From the NCBI GenBank assembly GCA_003344405.1, contig NOWV01000062.1, positions 186,001 through 250,000 of the forward strand: DNA of 64,000 bases, written 5' to 3'. Made by a program: the position numbers and the translations under genes. Position 1 is the stretch's first letter. Every line of letters starts with the position of its first letter. Below, in pieces: positions 53,301-61,261 of the stretch. The DNA comes from Trichoplax sp. H2 (taxonomy: Eukaryota; Placozoa; Uniplacotomia; Trichoplacea). Under the pieces are notes generated by a model, which was given only the letters and a program-made list of their open reading frames with translations, ran no database searches and was not told the DNA's origin.

Positions 53301-54124
53301 CCCTATCAAAATAAATATGCTCGAATTACCGTCAGCCGATCAATCACAGCTATCGTACCTCAAAAATCTGTATTAGATCAAGCTGAAAATGAAGTTGTTA
53401 TGCAAGATAAATTTCAAGTCCACGACATTAGGACTAAATTATCCTATCCATTAGATGATCATGACGATGTAGAAGATCAGATGGAATTAACGGCTTCCAT
53501 TCATTGTGAAAATCGGAAATTACATCGACAAGGACAAAATAGCGATGATGGTCATCCATATCTACAGCAACATTCACCTTTATTTAGACATCAATCTTAC
53601 GAGTCCAATTGCCACCATGGATCGATTCAGAGTGATTTTAATAGTTTTAGCAACTTGTCATCTGATACTAGCTCCTTTTCTGAAAATCCATTGAAAAGTA
53701 ACAATAGTAAAGATAATCCAACGAGAGACCGTATTTATACAGCGGATGATCTAAATCGAATTCTATCAAAAAAGAGAAAATCGGTAATTATGATTCTTTC
53801 ATGATAGGCCTATTTGTTTATACGCAGTGTAGATGTTGTAAAAATGTTTACAATATAAAATGTAGATAAATAAATTATATTAACAGTTGAAACTGTTGGT
53901 TTTTTCAGCTAAAACGTAGCAATAGTTGGGATTTCAGTTTCACCTCGGAGTTCAGCAATCATCGACGCTACCCATGTTCTAAGAAAAAAACTATCTATCC
54001 TTTTCATTATCCGTCTACTAAATTATCTAAAGATGATAGCACGATATCTGATCAACCTATGGTCGTTATTGCTAAAGAGAAAAAGGTCACATTACCTCGA
54101 AAAATGATTCAAACATTAGTATAA
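40941..54124 (+). CDS. CACNA1G/H/I-like (Cav3): Cav3 (T-type) voltage-gated calcium channel alpha-1 subunit, complete multi-exon gene
   Basis: This gene encodes the pore-forming subunit of a low-voltage-activated calcium channel in the plasma membrane. I read 28 exons: 40941-41362, 41661-41942, 42184-42278, 42450-42618, 42897-43182, 43490-43582, 43772-44025, 44294-44921, 45299-45450, 46139-46442, 46560-46721, 46980-47468, 47869-47981, 48425-48548, 48730-48798, 48880-49061, 49530-49656, 50236-50361, 50487-50576, 50803-51010, 51156-51340, 51442-51551, 51838-51968, 52233-52303, 52407-52485, 52596-52717, 52929-53783, 53909-54124. The sum is 6,144 bases, or 2,047 residues plus stop, somewhat shorter than vertebrate Cav3 (about 2,200-2,300). 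Every intron is GT-AG and phases match throughout. Four domains each have S4 arginine/lysine ladders and a pore loop; filter residues are E423, E900, D1371 and D1684, the EEDD set that separates T-type from EEEE high-voltage channels and from sodium channels. No beta-subunit AID motif is seen in the I-II linker, also as expected for T-type. The start and the exon 1/2 and 20/21 joins are least certain. Confidence 0.95.
41661..44025 (+). CDS. Cav3 domain I, exons 2-7
   Basis: Exon 2 carries S1-S3 ([18 protein letters not shown], then an acidic S2 and NRLDF in S3). Exon 3 holds the S4 ladder ([17 protein letters not shown]), close to identical in pattern to animal Cav3. Exon 4 holds S5 ([20 protein letters not shown]). 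Exon 5 is a long extracellular turret with several cysteines and N-glycosylation-type N-x-S/T sites. Exon 6 has the pore loop VITLEAW with filter residue E423 (codon 43502-43504). Exon 7 contains S6 ([19 protein letters not shown]), then the start of the I-II linker. Junctions GG|A, A|GC, GG|C, CAG|GTA, TTG|ATT keep phase. The beginning of exon 2 is inferred from the only AG close upstream that keeps frame. Confidence 0.93.
43866..44345 (+). other. Gating-brake helix-loop-helix of the I-II linker (exon 7 end to exon 8 start)
   Basis: After domain I S6 comes a basic, serine-rich spacer, then an amphipathic helix ([18 protein letters not shown]), a short turn, and a second basic helix ([16 protein letters not shown]) that spans the intron between 44025 and 44294. 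In Cav3 channels this position holds the gating brake, a helix-loop-helix that replaces the beta-subunit interaction domain and sets the low activation voltage; in vertebrates it also binds calmodulin. Helix assignment here is by eye. No QQxE..L..Y..WI AID motif is present, which supports a channel that does not need a beta subunit. Confidence 0.75.
44294..46721 (+). CDS. Cav3 I-II linker and domain II, exons 8-11
   Basis: Exon 8 carries most of the I-II linker and domain II S1 ([21 protein letters not shown]). Exon 9 gives S2-S3 ([27 protein letters not shown]). Exon 10 gives S4 ([19 protein letters not shown]), S5 ([18 protein letters not shown]) and the start of the pore region. Exon 11 gives the filter [15 protein letters not shown] (E900, codon 46572-46574) and S6 (FGNYVLL-type: [18 protein letters not shown]). 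The turret between S5 and the pore has two cysteines (FCLARV...[10 protein letters not shown]) and is encoded within exon 10, so no alternative cassette is evident. Codon splits CAG|CCC, AG|C, CAG|ATT and AAG|GAC all keep frame. Confidence 0.95.
46980..47981 (+). CDS. Cav3 II-III linker, exons 12-13
   Basis: Exon 12 (46980-47468) is a long hydrophilic stretch: a basic start ([19 protein letters not shown]), then an acidic and glutamine-rich centre with an EEEEQQ run. Exon 13 (47869-47981) brings the chain to the edge of domain III ([17 protein letters not shown] ... LLILPKENR), matching by eye the vertebrate Cav3 segment that ends in DDWSLYIFSPQNRFR. Both ends of the 47469-47868 intron are in phase 0 (TGG before GTCAGT; AAA after ACAG). 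An open frame continues past 47468 to a stop at 47490, so the donor is required for the channel to be complete. Confidence 0.85.
48425..51010 (+). CDS. Cav3 domain III and III-IV linker, exons 14-20
   Basis: Exon 14 holds S1 ([18 protein letters not shown]). Exon 15, only 69 bases, holds S2 ([16 protein letters not shown]). Exon 16 holds S3 ([15 protein letters not shown]) and S4 ([16 protein letters not shown]). Exon 17 holds the S4-S5 linker and S5 ([19 protein letters not shown]). Exon 18 is the turret (FSGKFYYC ... CVEQYG). Exon 19 has the filter [14 protein letters not shown] with aspartate D1371 (codon 50520-50522). Exon 20 has S6 ([18 protein letters not shown]) and a very basic III-IV linker ([18 protein letters not shown]). 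The donor closing exon 20 is my best guess (AAGA|GTGCGT at 51011); an alternative at 51034 would need acceptor 51168 instead. Confidence 0.92.
51156..52969 (+). CDS. Cav3 domain IV, exons 21 to start of 27
   Basis: Exon 21 opens with a lysine-rich end of the III-IV linker, then S1 ([20 protein letters not shown]). Exon 22 has S2 ([18 protein letters not shown]). Exon 23 has S3 and S4 ([15 protein letters not shown]), with the ladder finishing in exon 24 ([17 protein letters not shown]). Exon 25 has S5 ([19 protein letters not shown]). Exon 26 has a turret with two cysteines and the filter [13 protein letters not shown] with D1684 (codon 52694-52696). Exon 27 starts with a cysteine-rich loop ([14 protein letters not shown]) before S6. 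The order and spacing match Cav3 domain IV throughout. Confidence 0.94.
52970..54124 (+). CDS. Cav3 domain IV S6 and cytoplasmic tail, rest of exon 27 and exon 28
   Basis: S6 reads [20 protein letters not shown], followed by [12 protein letters not shown], the Cav3 signature at this point. The remaining tail is hydrophilic, rich in S, N, D, Q and H. It shows no EF-hand/IQ arrangement typical of Cav1/Cav2, as expected for T-type. The exon 27 donor (TCG|GTAATT at 53784) and exon 28 acceptor (TTTTTTCAG at 53900-53908) are good. Translation ends in ...MIQTLV with TAA at 54122-54124, which is not a class I PDZ ligand. Confidence 0.88.
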
Positions 54125-56290
54125 TACATCTGGATAAATTTAATCAATATCAAAATTATAAAGGTTACAATTTTAAAGATAATCTCTGCTTTTCAATATG
54201 AATCATTATACTGATGTAGAACAGCTTGTACGTTATGGTAATTCTATCATCTTAATGGCCTAATTGAACATAATTTTCTGAAAAAAGACCATACTGATCC
54301 TAGTTTAGTATTGCTAACTAAGCTAGTAACACCAATAAGAGTAAACTTTGTCAAATTTGGTTCTATTATAATAATTGGGGCTAAGTATGGAGAAAATTAT
54401 GGTCATGTTTTAAAGATTAAAGCTATAACTGATCGTTTAAGCCAAATTAACTTTGTTTTATTCGATTTTATATGAGCAATAAGAGTTTAAATTGATAGTT
54501 TACTAGTCTAACTGTGTTATTACTACTATTTTACCGAGAGTCAACAAAAATTATTATTATTTCGTTTTATTGCATTATAAATTGTATTATTATACCGCTA
54601 TGGGATTTACTATAGGAAATTTGTGACTTTCCTACAATCAGAATAGGATTTTTTTCTTTTCGATATTAGCAAATAAAGTCCTTCGCTATAGTATATTATT
54701 TGCATGAAAACAGGAGTTAGTGGATAGCATATCTTTAACAGGACTTTAACCTATTGCTAATTCTACAAGTATATTGACCAAGTATATTGATTTTAGATTG
54801 TCCTATCCGATTTAAAGACTATACTGCATATGTATGCTAGCACAATTAATGTTGTGATGCATGATTTGAATGTAAAAAAATTGACTAAATCGGCTTTATC
54901 TATTTTTCATATCACTTTCATCATAAAGTATTGAAAATTAAACTGTTTCAACTTCTTTAGATGATGTAACAGATATATTTAAACATTTTGTTATTTTATC
55001 ATACAACAATAACTACCATGTATTATGGCTTCAATCTACTTTTGAAATGATCGTACTATTGGAATTACATCTTATATTTCAATTTTAATGAGGTTAACTG
55101 TTTTAATTTTAAACTCTTTCTTGCTGTACTAGTGGGTACTATGTCCGTAAAAAGTATCTAGAAAAAAATGAACTTGCTAGTAATACTCGATGTCAAACAT
55201 TGACCTATTACAATATTTCAAGTTTTTATAGCTATTAATTTCTGTGTTTAATAGAATAATTTTATATACGTACACAGTATATAGAATACCATTTTGGGAA
55301 TGGATGATATTTTTATCATCATAATAAAAATTGAACATTTATTATTGTTATTCGGCATTCAACTTTAGGAAAATACAGCTGTTGTGTATGTAATTACGTT
55401 ACCTAGTGAATTATGATAGCAAAAGACGAAGTATTGTGGTGCCAATTAGCTCTCTATTATTTACTCAAAAGACAATTTTGAGCACCAAATATTGATAGAG
55501 CATATTTATTGAATACGAACATAGATTATGCTTTTATTATTTACTCGTTAATAGTACTTACTAGCATTGATAAATAATTGTATCAAGTGACAAATCTTAT
55601 GAAACTTTACAATACGAGTAAGGCTATATTAAAGTATGAACGACTAACATGATTAGTTTCTCTATTTTGTTTCTTTTTTGATTTGAATAAGTTATATTGA
55701 TATCAGTCATTTTAAGTGAACGTTCATTAATTTCTTCCTATGATTAGCGTTTTCGGTTATTGCAATTAATTGCTAAATTGATACAATGGAGAAAATGAAA
55801 TAGAATTTTGATCTGATAGCTTGTTATCTGAGCTTGGCATTTTCACACTTTTCCTAATCTATGATATTAACCTTGTTTCTATTTTACTTATTCAGAAAGA
55901 TATCTTCTTTCGAAGGCTTTAACTACGTTTTATACCACACTAAGATAAAGCATTTGTAGTTGCAAAGAAGTAAAAAGCTTATTTTAAGATGTCAATTACG
56001 GTTGAAGGGATATTTCAATTTATAGCTCTATTATTATAATACATAATAGCGATTGTTATAAACATAGATATATGCAATGAATAATCGTTGAAATTATTTA
56101 TCTTATCTAGATCGAGTGGCTCATTAACATTATTTACTGTATCAATAGCTGCAGCTTCTCGATGTAGCTTTGAAAATTGATATCGAAACGGTCGATCCAT
56201 AGATTAATGCTCATATGTAATTACTAAGTTGGGAAGGTTCTCTATTCAACGTGAGTAATTTACTTATAACAGATCGAGTTCGAGTATATT
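54125..56290. other. Cav3 3' flank, no further gene seen
   Basis: This probably includes the Cav3 3' untranslated region. The rest is AT-rich, with one short minus-strand frame (56015-56200) that I take as chance. Confidence 0.5.
54672..54677 (+). promoter_or_regulatory. Candidate polyadenylation signal for Cav3
   Basis: This is an AATAAA hexamer about 550 bases after the Cav3 stop codon. In DNA this AT-rich the motif also arises often by chance, so transcript evidence would be needed to make the call firm. Confidence 0.25.
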
Positions 56291-56642
56291 ATGTATTTTT
56301 ATACGCGTAGAAGATAACATGTCCTATTCATTTCTACATAAGCCAATGATCAGCTCATTCTCCATTTGTTTACATTTTCTTATTCGTACAAAATCAGGGG
56401 ATATCGTGTTAGTAGCAATTTTCCATCTAGTTTTAATGAATAATTATAGGAAATTAACATCCAAGAGGTTTATTTATAGATTAAGAATTGAAGTTGGAGC
56501 TGAGGAAAAAGAAGTTTCGACAGCGATAGTTGAAAATGCACTCCAATGCCGTCACTGATTGCTACAAATCGAATAACGACGAAAATTAACTTTACCATAC
56601 TGCTAGAAATGACTAGGTGAACTACACAAAACTAAACCCGAA

Positions 56643-56770
56643 CCTTATTTAAAAAAATTAACCAATTTATAGTACAGTATGAGCAATGAGAGGAGGAGTA
56701 TCGTTCAATTAAAAAAAATTAACCAAGTTATAGTACAGTAACATAAACATTTGTAATGGGGGAGTATTGT
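56643..56770. repeat. Two direct copies of about 65 bases
   Basis: Both contain AAAAAATTAACCAA(T/G)TTATAG, TACAGTA and GGAGTATNGTTNAAT. Confidence 0.75.
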
Positions 56771-56892
56771 TAAATAGAAATAAAAGTGTGTAGCGATTTA
56801 TTAAATTATGCAATATGTATAATAATGCCAAGGATAAATCGTTAGTGGTAGTAACAGTAGCTTTTCAATGTGGTGTTGAACATTCATTTTAC

Positions 56893-56919
56893 AGCGTTAA
56901 TCTAATATGGATTAACGCT
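56893..56919. repeat. Perfect 10-base-pair hairpin
   Basis: AGCGTTAATC (56893-56902) pairs with GATTAACGCT (56910-56919) over a 7-base loop. A second hairpin, AATCGGC/GCCGATT, lies close by at 56974-56992. Confidence 0.8.
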
Positions 56920-57214
56920 TATAGAAATCAGCTCGTAAAAGTTTTACCAAGTATAGCACATTGACTTATAATCAATCGGCCTCAAGCCGATTATTACAGG
57001 GTTTATCAAGTCGCCATGGAGACTTTTTCGACTATAATTGCTATACGAGTATTTATAGTCATGCATTATCCTTCGTTTTCTGTTTTCTTGTTTTTTCAAA
57101 ATTAGGGGATATGCGCGTACAGTAGTGTCAGAAGCGATTTTTCAATAAGTTATTAGAAATGATTATAGGGAACTAATATCAATAGCATTAATTCCTCTAT
57201 TTAATTTTTAGAAT

Positions 57215-57440
57215 AACCAGCTTAGAAAAAATGTCTTTGTAAAGTAGAATAATGATGATAAGTTTTATAGCCAGCCAGATTCTAGTCGATTATTATAAGG
57301 CACCCAATGTCACGTCCAAGACGTTAATCTGTCCATTCATTTTTAATAATAACCAGCTTGGAAAAATATCTTTGTAACGTAGAACAATAGTTGTACATTG
57401 ACAGCCAGGCAGATTCTAAATGATTATTATAAAGCATCCT
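57215..57440. repeat. Two direct copies of about 135 bases
   Basis: Both copies contain ATAACCAGCTTNGAAAAA, TCTTTGTAANGTAGAA, GCCAGNCAGATTCTA and GATTATTATAA. A 9-base-pair hairpin (CATCATTCT/AGAATGATG) follows at 57496-57519. Confidence 0.75.
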
Positions 57441-57519
57441 ACGAGTATATCCTATCTTATATGTTATTGTAAAGTACCATATATCAAACCCGATGCATCA
57501 TTCTTCTGTTAGAATGATG

Positions 57520-58280
57520 TTTATGATCAGCTGATGTCGGACTTTTATATCGCTAGTAATCAATTACAAATTACAATAACGAAGAGCAACATCTCGACCT
57601 AGTTTTGATGGTTGATTTCAAGCAATTGATGTCACAAAGGTTAGCCTATCCATTAGTGTTAATATGGTCAATTGAAAGAGTTTTGGATAATAGTTAAATG
57701 GCATACATCGAATGGTTAGATACCGGTATTGGTATACCATGCCATCCGTTTTTCTACATCAACTATGGTATAAAAGTCTAGCATACATTTATTTCACTTA
57801 AATTAGTTGAATATTAGTCTTATTTGGGCTACATTGAACTACAAATAAATGTTCCATTCACAGCAAGCATCCAATAACCAATCTCGTATATCCCATACAA
57901 GAGCGATAAGTGATTATCGTTATGATGGAGTTGTACCGTGGGCAAATGTCAAGAAAGACAAGCTTAACAGTAGGCTCGTCATGTTAAAATTTCCTCGTTG
58001 TCAATCTAGATTGGTAATAACGGTGCGCACAATCTGCCTACCATTTATGAATGAATATTATGGCAATCTGCCGCAGTTAACGCAGACGATATACCAAACT
58101 ATAATACCTTAATGCCAATAGCGGAAAATGTCGAATTGTTCAATATCATTTTTACTTCCTTTCATTGGTTCAATCGATATTGACTACTTCTAAAGTTTAT
58201 GATCTTTAGGCTTTGCAAATCAACAGACGAATATCGTATACTATTCGCCGTACGATAAAGACCTGTATAGTAAAGTAAAT
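57520..58280. other. Intergenic, one unrecognised 87-codon frame
   Basis: An ATG frame at 57849-58112 is polar and basic (SQQASNNQSRISHTRAIS at its start). I see no domain, signal peptide or splice signal that supports it, so I do not call it a gene. Confidence 0.3.
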
Positions 58281-58309
58281 CCTACCCTAGCCCTAACCCT
58301 AACCCTACC
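58281..58309 (-). repeat. Interstitial telomere-like repeat
   Basis: This strand reads CCTA CCCTAG CCCTAA CCCTAA CCCTA, i.e. about four units of TTAGGG on the other strand, the animal telomere repeat, with one changed base. It is short and sits inside intergenic DNA. Confidence 0.85.
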
Positions 58310-59269
58310 ATAATCTATATTCACTACTTGACCCTCTTCGACCCTCGTCCATGATTTCTGATGCCATAAACTACGGCAATCAATCCTACTATGATCTCGT
58401 ATGCTGGTTACTCTTAGTCCGTGCTGTGCTGCCAGGAACTATCAAACACGAAAGAGAGGGGTGGCCACCGGCTATTTGTAATAATTTGAGCTTATTACAT
58501 TATTGTAGTTATGTGTGTTGAAAAAGTACTAATAACGATGCTAATAATATGAAATTAAAGCTCTATACGACGTAGAATAGTCGCTGTGTTGAATACGTAA
58601 AGCAATCGTAGATGATGGCTGATATAATAAAACGGTATATTTGTATCATTGGTGTTTGTACTGCATTGGAGATTTCCTCTATTTTAATGGCTTCAAATTG
58701 GAGTTGGTGGATTGCCAACCTAATTGGTTACAAAGCTCAATCACTACCTAGATCATTGGAAGATACGTATCGCCTTCTATAGCCGTGCGTTACTGTTATT
58801 CTGATCTACGCGTATTTCAGAATATTAAATTTCTACTCAATGTCCTGTTATAATAAACATAAAGTATATTGGCAATAAGTGTATCCTTTACGTGGTTACT
58901 CTACTTCTAGTCTTGCATCTACTTGCCTATTTCTATCTGTTTTGCGCTCATGGTAGTCAAAAACTCTGATCTTCCATAATTGCTAAAAAGATATTACGCT
59001 GTATGTCTAAATCTGCGCAACGTTTAGTTGGTTGCGCACAGTTATTCCGATATAGTAAAATGGCCAGGAAGATAGATATTTACGAGTATAATGAGTCTTT
59101 CCATTTTTAGAAATGAAATGATACTCTGCTCCATTATGCAACTGGAGCAGCACTCCACTATACCATTCGACGTGGAGATACTTGTACGATGTAATTATTC
59201 TATGTCGACTACTCTGTCCTGCTATGATTAATATGAAAGATAGCAGCAACAATTACTGTAGTGATATAT

Positions 59270-60480
59270 TTTAATGTGGTCGCTCTCTCTTCTACCCTTG
59301 TACCTATTTACCTAGTTCTACCCTATTTTGTATTTATTTCAATTCAAAACTTGGACTACTTTAACCCAGGGCTCCAAACCATGATAGTGCTGATTGTGCT
59401 TAAATTGTAGTATGTTGTAGAAGCCATAATTCATGTACGTTTATAACGTGATCTTGCTTTCTTCCCCCCTTCTACTTGTTTCGTATTTATTGTAATTCAA
59501 AACTCGGACCTTTTTGGACTATTTTAACACAGGGCTCCAAATAATGATAGTGTTGATTGTGCTTAAGTTATAGAAGCCATAATTCATATATGTTTATTGC
59601 GTAGTCTTGCTTTCTTCTCCCCTTCTACCTGTTTTATAGTCATTGCATTTCAAAACCATGACCTTCTTGGACTATTTTTAACCCAGGGCTCCAAACATGA
59701 TATTGTTGATTAAGCTTAAGTTGTAGTATGTTGTAGAAGGCATAATTCATATACGTTTATTGCGCAGTCTTGCTTTTCTTCTCCCCTTCTACCTGTTTTG
59801 TAGTCATTGCAATTCAAAACCATGACCTTCTTGGACTATTTTAACCCAGGGCTCCAAATAATGATATTGTTGATCGTGCTTAAGTTATAGAAGGCATAAT
59901 TCATATATGTTTATTACTTAGTCTTGCTTTCTTCTCCCCTTCTACCTGTTTTATAATCATTGCAATTCAAAACCATGACCTTTTTGGACTATTTTAACCC
60001 AGGGCTCCAAATAATGATATTGTTGATCGTGCTTAAGTTATAGAAGGCATAATTCATATATGTTTATTACTTAGTCTTGCTTTCTTCTCCCCTTCTACCT
60101 GTTTTATAATCATTGCAATTCAAAACCATGACCTTTTTGGACTATTTTAACCCAGGGCTCCAAATAATGATATTGTTGATTGTGCTTAAGTTATAGAAGG
60201 CATAATTCATATATGTTTATGGCGTAGTCTTGCTTTCTTCTCCCCTTCTACCTGTTTTGTAGTCATTGCAATCCAAAACCATGACCTTCTTGGACTATTT
60301 TAATCCATAGCTCCAAACAATGATAGTGTTGATTGTGCTTGAGTTATAGAATTTATATGTATTTTTTATGTAGTCATGCTTCTTCTCCGCTTCTATCTAC
60401 TTACCTCGTTCTACCTGTTTTATATTCATTGCAATCCAAAACGGCTAGCACCATTTTAAGCCAGTGCTCCCTCCATCCAT
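59270..60480. repeat. Tandem array, 8 units of about 152-165 bases
   Basis: The anchor ACCCAGGGCTCC or a variant is at 59364, 59526, 59691, 59844, 59998, 60150, 60303 and 60459, giving steps of 162, 165, 153, 154, 152, 153 and 156. Each unit also has CTTCTACCTGTTTT, CATTGCAATTCAAAACCATG, CTTGGACTATTTT, TTGTGCTTAAGTTATAGAAG and CATAATTCATATATGTTTAT. The two inner units ending at 59998 and 60150 are almost identical, while the outer units are worn. A more diverged relative lies near 58880-58980. Confidence 0.92.
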
Positions 60481-61090
60481 GATATTATTGAGGATTATGC
60501 TTCACTTTTCCACCCCACTATTCAATTGTTTTCGTCTTTACCCTTTTAAAATCGCACTGTTGCTTACATGGTTGCTTTTAGAATGGATTAATCCATCCTA
60601 TCGATGTTGTATGCATGGACTAATGGAAGAAAAGAGGCAAAAGATTTTCTTCCATAAGTCCATGATGTTGATTCTCCATATTGGAAAGTTTCAGTACTGA
60701 AAATAGGCAAGAGTATAGTGTATGTAGAATGACTTGCAGTATAATCTCTATGACCAGTCAAGAGTGAACAAGTATATTTTTGGCTGTGAACGCGCCTTCA
60801 ATACGACTACTCAAACAGTACTCTTATAATACGATTGGCTAGATGGCGCTCGGTCATGATCCCGGTTACTATGTTCTACTATAGGCAAGTTGAAAAATAA
60901 ATCGATAACCTAACACCAACTACCCTAACCCATCTACCACTCAACAACAAGTAGAATTCGTATGAGAACGAAAGGAACAACAAACAAGGCGATGGAGGCA
61001 GCGCCTTCTTGATCAAATCCAGACATTGAATGAAGGCCTCAGTAGGCAACAAGACTGCCAGCATCCGCCAACTTTTTCAACTTGTTGTTG
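60481..61090. other. Upstream region of the KCTD gene
   Basis: No exon is recognised here. Telomere-like text (TACCCTAACCC) occurs near 60922. The KCTD promoter should lie here, but no element can be assigned by eye. Confidence 0.4.
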
Positions 61091-61093
61091 ATG

Positions 61094-61261
61094 ATGGCAT
61101 CGAGAAATAGCCATGATGGCAATCGACGAGATCTATCCAGTTGGGTCAAATTGAATGTAGGTGGGCAATATTTCCTCACCACCAGGATGACACTGTGTAA
61201 AGATGAAAATTCTTTTTTATGCCGTTTATGTAATAACGATCCTGATCTTCCATCGGATAAA
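61094..61261 (+). CDS. KCTD5-like: KCTD2/5/17-like BTB (T1-type) protein, first coding exon only
   Basis: Fifty-six residues are visible. The stretch [20 protein letters not shown] followed by [22 protein letters not shown] is the opening of a KCTD BTB domain and is very close by eye to the KCTD2/5/17 pattern WVRLNVGG.YFLTTR.TLCRD..SFLYRLC..DPDL.SDK. Family members form pentamers and act as adaptors that bring substrates to cullin-3 ubiquitin ligases; they are not channels despite the family name. The ATG at 61094 has A at -3 and G at +4; the ATG just before it, at 61091, is an alternative. The exon ends at AAA|GTAAGT, a strong donor at 61262. The rest of the BTB domain (expected to continue DE.GAYLIDRDP) was not found before 64000, so the gene is cut by the window or has a long intron. 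Confidence 0.88.

Larger units (their letters stand above)
56300..57190. repeat. Diverged direct duplication, copies about 709 bases apart
   Basis: Copy A (about 56300-56480) and copy B (about 57030-57190) share CATTTTCTTATTCNTNCAAAAT, AGGGGATAT (56396 and 57105), TTTTCNAT, GAATAATTATAGGAAATTAA-like and other blocks. Copy A contains a 79-codon frame broken in copy B, so the frame is probably not a gene. Confidence 0.55.

Noticed and set aside
60464-60700. 78-codon plus-strand frame after the tandem array
   Set aside because: No domain; begins inside the last worn repeat unit.
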